From Shewanella litoralis (GTDB lineage Bacteria; Pseudomonadota; Gammaproteobacteria; Enterobacterales; Shewanellaceae): 64,000 bases of DNA. Below the pieces are notes generated by a model that made no database searches, was not told the origin of the DNA, and was given only the letters and a program-made list of their open reading frames with translations. Of this stretch, positions 18,887-27,904 are shown in pieces. How positions within the stretch are numbered: position 1 is the first letter of the stretch; each line of letters opens with the position of its first letter. Made by a program: the position numbers and the translations under genes. The DNA lies in assembly GCF_009828585.1 (NCBI RefSeq), contig NZ_WSRZ01000009.1, positions 93,117-157,116 of the forward strand, written 5' to 3'.

Positions 18887-18900
18887 ATGACATTTGTCAT
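18887..18900. promoter_or_regulatory. ATGACA-TT-TGTCAT palindrome
   Basis: A perfect inverted repeat of 6-bp arms with a 2-bp centre, about 80 bases before the 18981 gene. It is operator-like; the regulator is unknown. Confidence 0.4.
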
Positions 18901-18980
18901 GGTGTATTGCTGACAAAGCACACTACAGCTTGTTAAGTATTTTGCTGATAATTAATCCATACCAACAAGGAGGCTTTATC

Positions 18981-19550
18981 ATGCAACATAAATCATTGGA
19001 TCAGCAGTTAATAGAATACCGTCAGCAAAGAGCGTTGGCTATGCCGTTATCTGGCATGATTGTCTGGAGTATTTTATTTGCTTTAAGCTTTATTCTACCC
19101 GCCTCACAAATGGTGATGGCTATTTTTATTGGCACGGGCTCAATTGTGTATTTAGCCATGGGAGTCTCTAAGCTAACGGGAGAAGGCTTTGGGTTTAAGA
19201 AGGCGGCTAATCGTAATTGGTTTGAAAACGTATTTCTGGCTGCGGTGGGGATGTGCTTTTTAACCTTTGGCATTAGCATTCCATTTTTTATGGAAAATTA
19301 TCTCGCACTCCCTTTTGTATTAGCGATTCAGATGGGATTAATGTGGTTAGTTCATGGCGTGATTGCCGCGCAAAAGGTTGCTATTGTGCACGCTATTGTT
19401 CGTACTATTGCCTGCGTTGTTGCCTTTCAATTATGGCCAGAATTAAGCTTTCAAATCCAACCGTTAATCGTGGTGTTATGTTATGGATTTTCCATACCCG
19501 TCATGCAGTTTCATTGGCGCCAACAGCAAAAATTAACCGTGAGTGTTTAA
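18981..19550 (+). CDS. Membrane protein of unknown function
   Basis: A 189-residue protein with about six to seven predicted helices and a short charged N-terminus (MQHKSLDQQLIEYRQQRA). The ATG at 18981 is set by a strong AAGGAGG ten bases upstream; an in-frame extension to 18894 is not supported. The pattern is reminiscent of DUF7010-type proteins, but I am not certain. It stands alone between two terminators. Confidence 0.65.
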   Translation: MQHKSLDQQLIEYRQQRALAMPLSGMIVWSILFALSFILPASQMVMAIFIGTGSIVYLAMGVSKLTGEGFGFKKAANRNWFENVFLAAVGMCFLTFGISIPFFMENYLALPFVLAIQMGLMWLVHGVIAAQKVAIVHAIVRTIACVVAFQLWPELSFQIQPLIVVLCYGFSIPVMQFHWRQQQKLTVSV

Positions 19551-19567
19551 CGCTATAAATCACAGTA

Positions 19568-19597
19568 TAAAAAAAGCCACAGCACAGAGCTGTGGCT
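19568..19597 (-). terminator. terminator downstream of fccA
   Basis: On the minus strand AGCCACAGC-TCTGT-GCTGTGGCT is followed by a run of seven T residues, 37 bases past the fccA stop. Confidence 0.85.
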
Positions 19598-19633
19598 TCA
19601 CTGATACTAGCAAATCAGTTAATTCAATATTGC

Positions 19634-21424
19634 CTAGTTCTTTTTAGCGTATTTTGCGGCTTCTTCACCAGCTAAGCGACCGAAGGTGATGATGTCTGAA
19701 ATGGCATTACCCCCTAAGCGGTTAGCGCCATGAACACCACCGGTTACTTCACCCGCACCGTATAAACCAGGGATAACCTGTTTTTTAGCATCCATGACTT
19801 CTGCTTTAGTATCGATCATCACGCCACCCATGGTGTGGTGTACGCCTGGGGTGATTTCGATAGCGTAGTAGTTACCTTCGTTTAGTGCACGTGGTAAGTC
19901 TGCACGTTCAAAATCAGTGTCTTTACCGCTGGTGACTAAACTATTGTAGCGGGCGACAGTTTCAGTTAATGCTTTACCGTCAATACCTTCCATTTTACCT
20001 AATTTAACTAAGCTGTCTGCAGAGGGTGCAACACCTAAACCGACATATTGGTTAATTTTAGACAGAGACTTACGTACAGAGTCATCAAAAATCAAATAAG
20101 CTGTTTTGCCTGTTTGTTCTAAGATGGCTGCTGAGGCTTTATCGCGAGTGGTGATTTCGTTAACGAAACGCTTACCTTCACGGTTAACCAAAATTGCACC
20201 ATTACCACGTACTGCTTCGGTGATCATCACGCCACCTTTAACAGACAGTGTTGGATGCGCCTGGATATATTGCATGTCTTTTAATGCGCCACCGGCATTT
20301 TCAGCGACATCTAAACCATCACCTACGGCACCAGGCTGGTTAGTAGAAATAAAGCCTTTTAATGAAGGATCTAACTTAGCAACACGCTCATTGTTTTTAG
20401 CGAAACCACCGGTTGCTAAAATAACCGCGTCAGCTTTAACCCAGTAGTAACCTTTATACATCCCTTTAACGAGGATACCTTTTACACTGCCGTTATCATC
20501 TTTAAGCACTTCAATGCCGCGAGTATTCATGCGTAAGTCAATATTACGTTTAACCGCATTATCGTAAAGCACTTGTACCACATGAGCACCAACACCCGCA
20601 CCACCGGTTGGACGGTGTGAACGGTTAACTGATGCGCCGCCCATCATGCCAACGTCGGTTAAATCGGCGCCCATTTTGGTCATCCAATCAACAGAGTCTT
20701 TAGAATGTGAGCTTAAGATCTTAACTAAAGCAGGGTCGTTTATGTCTTGACCACCTTTCATGGTGTCTTTGTACATAGTGTCAGGGCTATCAGTAATATT
20801 TTTGGCTTTTTGTTGGTCAGTCCAGGCTGCATTCATGCCGCCGGCTGCTAATTTAGCATTACCACCAATCACGGGTTCTTTTTCAATCAAAATCACTTTA
20901 GCGCCGCTGTCATGTGCTGCAACCGCAGCAGAGAAACCAGCACCACCAGAACCGACAATCACCACATCAACAGTATCTCGCGGAGCACTTGCTAGTGCAG
21001 CTTGACGCTCTGCTTTGTCTTTGGCGAGTTCTGCAATAGTTGGTTCATCACGTTGCCATTTTTTAGCATATGGCATGTTAAAGTCGAAGCTGTGGCAAGA
21101 GTCGCAGTAAACCATCGATTTTTCGTGAGCGCTGTGACATGAAGTACAAGCCACTTCGCCAGGAAAGTGAGAGGCGTGGGCATTGTAGTGTTCATGTTTT
21201 GTGGTTTCTGCCACTTCGGCTAATGTGCCGTGGCACGATACACATTGCGCATTTTCATAAGTTAAGCTGTCATTTGAGAGTTCACCATCTGCTGTATGAC
21301 AGCTATCACATTCTTGGTTTTGCACATGGAAGTCGGCTAAGTTGTCAGCGGCTACGGCATTACCCATTAGGCCTGCAGTACCCATTAACGTGGCTAGACA
21401 GACTGCAATTTTCATCTTTTTCAT
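19634..21424 (-). CDS. fccA: Periplasmic tetrahaem flavocytochrome c fumarate reductase
   Basis: Soluble periplasmic fumarate reductase (flavocytochrome c3) that takes electrons from CymA-type quinol oxidase during anaerobic growth. A Sec signal peptide ends at AVAA-DN. The haem domain has four CxxCH sites: CDSCH, CVSCH, CTSCH and CDSCH. The flavin domain begins [19 protein letters not shown], and the catalytic region includes the HHTMGG and [11 protein letters not shown] motifs, which hold substrate His and Arg residues in the S. frigidimarina enzyme. At 596 residues it matches that enzyme end to end from memory. AGAAGGGGGA precedes the start. It is divergent from a two-component system that is its likely regulator. 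Confidence 0.96.
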   Translation of the reverse strand: MKKMKIAVCLATLMGTAGLMGNAVAADNLADFHVQNQECDSCHTADGELSNDSLTYENAQCVSCHGTLAEVAETTKHEHYNAHASHFPGEVACTSCHSAHEKSMVYCDSCHSFDFNMPYAKKWQRDEPTIAELAKDKAERQAALASAPRDTVDVVIVGSGGAGFSAAVAAHDSGAKVILIEKEPVIGGNAKLAAGGMNAAWTDQQKAKNITDSPDTMYKDTMKGGQDINDPALVKILSSHSKDSVDWMTKMGADLTDVGMMGGASVNRSHRPTGGAGVGAHVVQVLYDNAVKRNIDLRMNTRGIEVLKDDNGSVKGILVKGMYKGYYWVKADAVILATGGFAKNNERVAKLDPSLKGFISTNQPGAVGDGLDVAENAGGALKDMQYIQAHPTLSVKGGVMITEAVRGNGAILVNREGKRFVNEITTRDKASAAILEQTGKTAYLIFDDSVRKSLSKINQYVGLGVAPSADSLVKLGKMEGIDGKALTETVARYNSLVTSGKDTDFERADLPRALNEGNYYAIEITPGVHHTMGGVMIDTKAEVMDAKKQVIPGLYGAGEVTGGVHGANRLGGNAISDIITFGRLAGEEAAKYAKKN

Positions 21425-21672
21425 GTTGATTCCCCCTTCTATGCCTTAACGGTGATAAGCCAATTAATGATAGAAGTCTTATTTTTGTTTTATCAATGCA
21501 GAAGTGATCATCACTCCACGTTACAAATACGGCTAAATGTGGGTCGAATTGATTATTCCGACCTGATTATTTATTTGCTCATACTCAGTTTTATCCATGA
21601 TCGTGAAACCAGCAATGAGATAGGTGATTATGTACAGATAAATGACTGCTTAATCACAAGCTCTAAAACTCA

Positions 21673-21690
21673 CTATGCAAAGATGCATAG
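21673..21690. promoter_or_regulatory. operator-like palindrome CTATGCA-N4-TGCATAG, copy 1
   Basis: Perfect 7-bp arms with a 4-bp spacer. Its centre is 30 bp from that of copy 2, about three helical turns. Confidence 0.55.
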
Positions 21691-21702
21691 CTACAAAGAG
21701 GT

Positions 21703-21720
21703 ATATGCAATTTTGCATAG
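21703..21720. promoter_or_regulatory. operator-like palindrome TATGCA-N4-TGCATA, copy 2
   Basis: Same motif as copy 1, with 6-bp perfect arms inside an 18-bp unit. Two phased copies suggest cooperative binding by a dimeric regulator, plausibly the response regulator encoded downstream. Confidence 0.55.
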
Positions 21721-21850
21721 CGGATGTTGAGCGAGATCACATTGAGTGGAATGCGGATGAATTTAGACTAAGCGCGTTTATTACATAATGATTTACTCAT
21801 ATGCGGAATGCTGCACAGTTTCATTTAGGGTAAATCGATAATATGAACGC

Positions 21851-23815
21851 ATGAGATTGATATTGCTGTGCCTTATTTGTATTACTCTGCCAGTGCTGGC
21901 GCAAGACAGCATTGTTTTTGGCGTGCACTCAAATACAGCGCCGTTAGAGTGGCGCAATAATGGCGTCGATCAAGGCTTTAATGTTGAGTTGATGAACCGA
22001 ATTGGTCAGCTAACCAGTACGCGAATTATTGTTCGGCGCAAAAGTTTTCAGCAACTGCTAAACGATGTGCAAAACCCCAACAGCGACATTGATGTGATTG
22101 CGGTGGTGAGCCCGATAAATATGGACCGTCAGTTAGCGCAATCAGACCCTATTTATGCCACTCATGCCAAAGCTTACACCTTACAAGGTAAAGCGCTAAT
22201 CAATAACTGGGCAGACTTAGCAGGTAAGCGTGTCGCCATTAAAAAAGGCGCTTTTGTTGATGTATTTTTGTCTGACAAACTGCAAAAATTTGATCGGGTT
22301 GATGTTGATCTATATGAAACCGGCTTTCAATTACTGATTAAAAATCAGGTCGACGTGGTAATTGCCGAAAGCTTTGTGGCTAGACGTTTACAGCCCTTGT
22401 ATCCGTCGGTGCGCAGCTCTAGTGATCCATTAATTTACGGCGCGTTCAATTTTGTCGCCAATGCCACTAAAGCCAAGCAGATGAAGCAAATTAACGATGC
22501 ATTAAGGCAATTAAAACTGTCGGGTGAATATGATTTACTGGTCAATAAATGGTTTGGTACCGGCCGCGAAAAAGTCGATTTAACCTTTACCGAAAAGCGC
22601 CTATTCGCACTGGCGATTGTGGTGGCTATTATTTCTGCCGCAGGGTTGGTCTATACCGGATTTATTAGTGCGAGCTTACGCCGTCACGCGAAAGCGTTAA
22701 ATGCCCAATTGATGCAACGTAAACTGATTGAAGCCGAGATATCCGAACTGTCACAACAGTTTCAATCTGTGCTCGATGGCATTCCCAATGGGGTGACCAT
22801 TGTTAATCAAGACTTACAGCATTTATGGAGTAACGATAACAATATTCATTTGTTAGATTCAGATGGGTTTTATTACATAGACAATGATGCTTTTGTGCTT
22901 AGAACCGCAGTGCTTAATGTGTTATCCAGTCAAAAATCACTTATTGCAGATATGCGCTACCAACAACAATTTTGGCAATTACAAATTCACCCCATTGCCC
23001 AGGATCAGGTGGTTATTTTGCTTGAAGAGTCAACCGAGCAACACAGGTTACGTCAAGCAAACGAAGAAGCCAGTCGCTTAGCGTCACTTGGTGAGTTATC
23101 TGCGGGGATTGCCCATGAAATCAATAACCCCACCGGATTAATCGTCCATGCCGTGTCGTTATTTAGTGCGGCAATGAAAGACTTAGCGCCTGCGGCTAGC
23201 CATTATCAAAAACAAAACCCTTTTTGGCTTGTGGCCGGATTACAGCCCGATATTGCCATCAAAGAGTTGCAATACAGTTGTGGTGCTATTGAAGACGGTG
23301 CTAAGCGTATTAGCCGAATTGTGAATGATTTAAAGCGCTATGCTATGCCGCATATTGCCGATGAATATACGCAGGTGTGTCTTAATGATGTAGTGCAAGT
23401 AGCGCTGCGTTTAACGGCAAATCAAACCAAATTTCATCAAGTTATTACTCATCTTAGTGAGCAACAACCCTGTATTACGGGTGATGCTCAGCAGTTACAG
23501 CAGGTGGTGATTAATCTTATTCAAAACGCATGTAATGCTTGCACAGAGCAACAAGGCATTATTGAAATAGAAACCAGCATCGACGGCGCCACTGCCATGC
23601 TTAGCATTATCGATAATGGCTGCGGCATGAATAGTGCGACCTTAAAACGGATTACCGAACCCTTTTTTACCACCAGGCGCCATGAAGGTGGCAGCGGGTT
23701 GGGGCTGTCGGTGTGCAGTAAAATTATTAAAGAACATCAAGGTGAAATGCAAATGTTGTCGAGTGTGGGTAAAGGGACCCGCATTCGCTTAACCTTTGCC
23801 TTAGCAAAAGAGTAA
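21851..23815 (+). CDS. Hybrid-input sensor histidine kinase with periplasmic solute-binding domain
   Basis: Inner-membrane sensor kinase. A signal peptide (1-17) is followed by a complete SBP_bac_3 amino-acid-binding-type fold (about 20-240), one transmembrane helix (251-273), a PAS-like segment (~300-390), then HisKA with ASLGELSAGIAHEINNP (His422). The ATPase core has NLIQNACNA, DNGCGM and GSGLGLSV. The periplasmic domain implies direct sensing of a small solute. Divergence from fccA makes a dicarboxylate such as fumarate an attractive guess, but nothing in the sequence proves the ligand. The response regulator starts three bases after the stop codon. Confidence 0.88.
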   Translation: MRLILLCLICITLPVLAQDSIVFGVHSNTAPLEWRNNGVDQGFNVELMNRIGQLTSTRIIVRRKSFQQLLNDVQNPNSDIDVIAVVSPINMDRQLAQSDPIYATHAKAYTLQGKALINNWADLAGKRVAIKKGAFVDVFLSDKLQKFDRVDVDLYETGFQLLIKNQVDVVIAESFVARRLQPLYPSVRSSSDPLIYGAFNFVANATKAKQMKQINDALRQLKLSGEYDLLVNKWFGTGREKVDLTFTEKRLFALAIVVAIISAAGLVYTGFISASLRRHAKALNAQLMQRKLIEAEISELSQQFQSVLDGIPNGVTIVNQDLQHLWSNDNNIHLLDSDGFYYIDNDAFVLRTAVLNVLSSQKSLIADMRYQQQFWQLQIHPIAQDQVVILLEESTEQHRLRQANEEASRLASLGELSAGIAHEINNPTGLIVHAVSLFSAAMKDLAPAASHYQKQNPFWLVAGLQPDIAIKELQYSCGAIEDGAKRISRIVNDLKRYAMPHIADEYTQVCLNDVVQVALRLTANQTKFHQVITHLSEQQPCITGDAQQLQQVVINLIQNACNACTEQQGIIEIETSIDGATAMLSIIDNGCGMNSATLKRITEPFFTTRRHEGGSGLGLSVCSKIIKEHQGEMQMLSSVGKGTRIRLTFALAKE

Positions 23816-23818
23816 GCA

Positions 23819-25198
23819 ATGAAACTAGCCCGAAATATCTTGTTAATCGACGATGAAGCCGCCTGGTTACGCACCTTAGCGGTAACCTTAAATCGACTAG
23901 TTCCAGAGGCTGAAATCGACACATGCATTGACAGCCGCCAGGTACAAAATCGCTTACAAGTGGGCGACTACGCCCTAGTGTTGGTAGATTTAACGATGCC
24001 ATTTCACTCTGGCGAAGACATTTTAGCCATGGTTCGCAGTCACTTCCCCAATACTCGGGTCATAATTGTTACCGGTGTGAATGAAGTCGACACTGCCGTA
24101 CGCTGCATTAAAAATGGTGCTTATGACTATTTTATCAAAACCGATGATGTTGACGATCTTGCGCGCACCGTACGCCGTGCGCTTGAAGTGGTTGGGCTTG
24201 AGCGTAACTATATTAAGATAAAAGAGAAGTTTTTAAGCCGTACGCTAGAAAACCCACAAGCATTTAATAATATTTTGACCTGTGAACCACAGTTATTAGA
24301 TCAGTTTCGCTACCTTGAGGCGGTGTCAGGCAGCCCAGAACCATTATTAATTTATGGTGCTAGCGGAACAGGTAAAAGCGAATTTGCCAAATCGTGTCAT
24401 GCACTTTATAGCCCAAATGAACCGTTACTGAGTATTAACCTTGCAGGCATAAGCAGTGAATACTTTGAGCAAAAAATGTGTGGCAAACTTTATCATCATA
24501 ACAATGGCGAGCTAGAAGCTGTTGCGGGGTTACTGCACCAGGTAGGCAGTGGCGTGCTTTATCTTAATGAGATTGGTGCATTGCCACTCGATGCACAGGT
24601 TAAGCTACTGACCTTGTTAGAAAGCAAACAATACTCTCCTTTAGGCAGTGACACGGCTTACCCAGTAAAATGTAAATTTGTGGTATCCACTCAGGATGAT
24701 TTACGTAAACTTCACCAAGCGGGTAAGTTTAGAAGCGATCTCTTATATCGTTTGCGCGCCCATAAAATTACATTACCGCCATTAGTTGAACGGCGCTTAG
24801 ATATCTCAATGTTGATTAATCATTTTATTGCCTTAGCGGCGACAGAAATGAATTTACCCGCACCACTACAACCTGCAGATTTAGCCATACAGTTGGCCAG
24901 TTATGAGTTTCCAGGCAACCTGCACGAACTCAAAGGCATGGTGTTTGATGCCGTGAGCCGAAGCGACGGTATTACCCTCAATATTAGCCCTTTTATGGAA
25001 GCGATTAATGAACATAAATCGATGAATGATGTTCCACAAGACGGCATTATTTTCCCCAAACAACTGCCAACCATTGCCCAAATGAATCAGGCATTAGTCG
25101 ATGAAGCCATGAGCCGCACCGCCAATAATCAAACTGCTGCAGCGCAAATATTGGGGATCAGCCAAAGTGCCCTGAGCCGGCGTTTAAAAGGGCATTAA
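23819..25198 (+). CDS. NtrC/DctD-architecture response regulator lacking the sigma-54 loop
   Basis: Receiver domain (1-120) with DD11-12, phospho-acceptor Asp57 (LVDLTMP) and Lys107. The AAA+ domain has Walker A GASGTGKS (180-187). The segment that should carry GAFTGA reads MCGKLYHHNNGELE (220-233), and Walker B is LYLNE with Asn250 in place of Asp. The C-terminal Fis-type helix-turn-helix (NNQTAAAQILGISQSALSRRL) is intact. It is therefore probably unable to remodel sigma-54 holoenzyme and may act on sigma-70 promoters, as TyrR and Rhodobacter NtrC do. It is translationally coupled to the kinase; fccA is the likely target by position. Confidence 0.85.
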   Translation: MKLARNILLIDDEAAWLRTLAVTLNRLVPEAEIDTCIDSRQVQNRLQVGDYALVLVDLTMPFHSGEDILAMVRSHFPNTRVIIVTGVNEVDTAVRCIKNGAYDYFIKTDDVDDLARTVRRALEVVGLERNYIKIKEKFLSRTLENPQAFNNILTCEPQLLDQFRYLEAVSGSPEPLLIYGASGTGKSEFAKSCHALYSPNEPLLSINLAGISSEYFEQKMCGKLYHHNNGELEAVAGLLHQVGSGVLYLNEIGALPLDAQVKLLTLLESKQYSPLGSDTAYPVKCKFVVSTQDDLRKLHQAGKFRSDLLYRLRAHKITLPPLVERRLDISMLINHFIALAATEMNLPAPLQPADLAIQLASYEFPGNLHELKGMVFDAVSRSDGITLNISPFMEAINEHKSMNDVPQDGIIFPKQLPTIAQMNQALVDEAMSRTANNQTAAAQILGISQSALSRRLKGH

Positions 25199-25215
25199 CA
25201 CTTTTGTGGCTGGCA

Positions 25216-27573
25216 TTAATCATGTTGAGTCGATTTTTGTGCAGATAGCTGCGGTAAGTTGTTGTCTGCGAGCCAGGCTTTTAAGGTATCTAGAGGCATA
25301 GGTCGAGCAAAGTAATAACCTTGAATTTGATGGCAACCGAGTTGCAGTAGCTTATGGACTTCGATTTCTGTTTCTACACCTTCAGCAATTAAGTTCATGC
25401 CTAACTCATTGCCAATATTAATAATATTTTTGACCATGACATGATCATCCTGTCCTAGGGGTACAACAAAACTGCGATCAATTTTTAAGGTATCAAAGGG
25501 TAAGTTTTTGAGGCGTTCAAGCGAGGAGTAGCCCGTGCCAAAGTCATCTAAATGAAATTTAAATCCGTGTTCAACCAAACGTTGCATGGTGGGCAAAATC
25601 TCGGTTTCGGAATCAGCAATTAAACTCTCGGTAAGTTCTAAGTGCAGTGCCGAAGGTGGTAAGTGATATTTATCAATACAGTCAATAATATCTTGTGTCA
25701 GATCTGAATCCCTAAACTGCCTCAGTGACAAATTGACATTACATTGTAGTTCCGGGTAATCAATACGCAGCTCTTGCAGCGCTGCGCCAACCTTGTCAAA
25801 TACTTGCTGTCCTAGTTTTGTAATCATCCCTGATGTTTCTGCAATACTAATAAATTCATCGGGCGGGATAAATTCGCTGCATAATTTCCAACGAGATAAC
25901 GCTTCTAGGCCGATAATACCGCCGTTCCTTGCATCAATGATAGGCTGATACCAAATGTCTAACTCTTGTTCATTTAATGCTTCTCGCAATGCTTGTTCAA
26001 GCTGCATACGGCGAGAGACGATATCAAGGAAGTTAATTTTAAAGACGACAGCTTGGTTTTTTCCTCTGCGTTTCGCTTCATACATGGCGAGATCTGCATT
26101 GCGAATAACATCTTCTTTAGATAGCGCATATTTGAGCGGAGCGAGTCCGATTGATGCCTGTAGGTTTAGTTTATGACCCTCATACTCAAAAGGTTCTGCA
26201 ATATGTTTGAGTAAGTGTTCCGCAAATAGGTGAGCACCATCGGGATCGGTACCTTCTAATAAAATAGCAAATTCATCACCGCCTAAACGCACTACAGTGT
26301 CATCTATTCGTACTTGAGAAGTCATTCTTTGGGCTATTAACTTAAGAATATGATCTCCAGCAGAGTGCCCTAAACCATCATTAAGCAGTTTAAAGCCATC
26401 AAGATCGAGTAACAGCAACGTACTAGAAAAATGGGGCGTGAGCTCATGTTGATGCATGTAAATGTCTAGCTTTGCCTGTAATAGACGTCGATTGCCAATA
26501 CCGGTTAGTGGGTCATGGTGAGCAAGGTGATGTAAATCTTCATGTCGTACTTCTACCTCTGCAATAAATTCATTAAGAGATTGTGCGAGGTTATCTAATT
26601 CATCATGGCCTTTTATCGGCCAGCGAATGGTTGAATGCGACTCTTGTCTATATTGGTCAGCAAGTCTTGAAAATATACGCAGTCGGTTTAATACCTTAAA
26701 ATGTACAATCCAATAATTACCACTAAGTGAAATCAGTGTTAAACCCAGCACACTAAATAATAATAAATTAAAGGTGAGATCTCGTTCAGCCTGAAGGTGT
26801 GTACCACCTTGTACTTGTGTTTTTGCCGCTAAGCCGATTAACGATTTAGCCGCTAACCATTGATTATCTCCATCATTATTTTGCCGTACGACTGAAGATA
26901 TCGACTGCGGGCTTGATGAACTTTTGATTAACTTAAAAGGCACAAGGGTTAACTCTCGCAAACCATTCAAAAACGACTCATTAAGAATTCGGATAAAAAA
27001 TAAATAACCGCTTGATGGAGTATTTTTGAACGTGTTGGTAATCGCAACGCCAGATATCATAATTCCGACGTTATTGTGCCAAATGATTTTGCTGGTTACT
27101 GTTGTTTGTGTGGGTGACATAAGCGACGGTATAACAGGTTGCAGTATTGCCCATAAAATTTCAGGCATTGGCACTAAGTTTTCTGCTTGTGTCACTAATG
27201 GCGCAGACACTACGCTGCCATCTAAATGAGTAATGATAAAGCCATTGACTTGGATATTATCCAGTGCTTCAGAAGTATAGTTATCTTCGATATAAGTCGG
27301 GTTATTACCGAGTACAAATTGTTCGGTGTCATTCCAGTGGGCGTAATCAATTAAGCTTGATTCAAATGCCTGGTTGTTTTGTTCAAATACACCGTTAACC
27401 CGCATCAGTTGTTGCTCGTAAAATTTAGCGTCAAAATTATCGAAGCGTGAATTGATTAAATGGCTCGAAATCCACAGAAAGCAGACACCCACAAATATCA
27501 ACAGTGCAGCCATGGCGTAAAGCATCCAACGCCCCATACTGCTAGTAATAGTTTGATTTTGCGCTATCGCCAT
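25216..27573 (-). CDS. CHASE4-HAMP-GGDEF-EAL cyclic-di-GMP protein
   Basis: Inner-membrane signalling protein of 785 residues. Two helices flank a periplasmic CHASE4-like domain (about 40-260; YAHWNDTEQFV). HAMP comes next, then GGDEF with an intact RLGGDEF motif and an RxxD inhibitory site (RIDD) five residues before it. The EAL domain has EALSRW, ELTESLI and DDFGTGYSSL. Both cyclase and phosphodiesterase motifs look complete, so net activity cannot be predicted. AAGGAAG precedes the ATG. It is convergent with the response regulator gene and otherwise solitary. Confidence 0.92.
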   Translation of the reverse strand: MAIAQNQTITSSMGRWMLYAMAALLIFVGVCFLWISSHLINSRFDNFDAKFYEQQLMRVNGVFEQNNQAFESSLIDYAHWNDTEQFVLGNNPTYIEDNYTSEALDNIQVNGFIITHLDGSVVSAPLVTQAENLVPMPEILWAILQPVIPSLMSPTQTTVTSKIIWHNNVGIMISGVAITNTFKNTPSSGYLFFIRILNESFLNGLRELTLVPFKLIKSSSSPQSISSVVRQNNDGDNQWLAAKSLIGLAAKTQVQGGTHLQAERDLTFNLLLFSVLGLTLISLSGNYWIVHFKVLNRLRIFSRLADQYRQESHSTIRWPIKGHDELDNLAQSLNEFIAEVEVRHEDLHHLAHHDPLTGIGNRRLLQAKLDIYMHQHELTPHFSSTLLLLDLDGFKLLNDGLGHSAGDHILKLIAQRMTSQVRIDDTVVRLGGDEFAILLEGTDPDGAHLFAEHLLKHIAEPFEYEGHKLNLQASIGLAPLKYALSKEDVIRNADLAMYEAKRRGKNQAVVFKINFLDIVSRRMQLEQALREALNEQELDIWYQPIIDARNGGIIGLEALSRWKLCSEFIPPDEFISIAETSGMITKLGQQVFDKVGAALQELRIDYPELQCNVNLSLRQFRDSDLTQDIIDCIDKYHLPPSALHLELTESLIADSETEILPTMQRLVEHGFKFHLDDFGTGYSSLERLKNLPFDTLKIDRSFVVPLGQDDHVMVKNIINIGNELGMNLIAEGVETEIEVHKLLQLGCHQIQGYYFARPMPLDTLKAWLADNNLPQLSAQKSTQHD

Positions 27574-27904
27574 ACGACGTCTTCCTTGGGAACAACCATC
27601 TAATTAACCTAATGGTTGAGGGCATTGATAATCTGTTTTAATAGAATAGGTTAAAAATCCAATATAATAAATATCATCAGGATAAGTTTACCTGCGCGAG
27701 TGTTAATTTGTTGTTTTGTCAATTGCCATGGTTCGACTCGGGTTTATCGCTGGCATGCACATGACAGGCTTGTTTTTTCATCGCGATTGCCGTTTAGCCG
27801 TAAATCTTTATTTTACGCGGTTTCTCATCTTAACCCCTCCTTAACCAGCCTTTCGTTATGCTAGTGCCATTATGGTGTAATACACACGTTTTGAGGCGCA
27901 AATC
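27574..27904. other. intergenic region before the RND operon
   Basis: About 330 bases between divergent genes. Apart from the TTAACC direct repeat listed separately and a TATGCT (-10-like) at 27857-27862, nothing convincing is seen. Confidence 0.5.
27830..27846 (+). promoter_or_regulatory. TTAACC direct repeat, candidate OmpR-type response regulator box
   Basis: TTAACC at 27830-27835 and 27841-27846 are exactly 11 bp apart start to start. That is the spacing typical of PhoB/OmpR-family dimers bound upstream of or over a -35 position. The operon it precedes ends with such a regulator. Confidence 0.5.

Larger units (their letters stand above)
21425..21850. promoter_or_regulatory. fccA / sensor kinase intergenic regulatory region
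   Basis: This 426-base region has no gene. It holds the palindrome AGTGAT-C-ATCACT (21503-21515), two TGCA palindromes (listed separately), and a weak CRP-like site (21724-21745) with a good right half AGATCACATT but a poor left half. No sigma-54 consensus was found in either direction. Confidence 0.5.

Noticed and set aside
21724-21745. CRP site in the fccA intergenic region
   Set aside because: Only the right half (AGATCACA) is good; the left half has two mismatches, so it is mentioned but not claimed.
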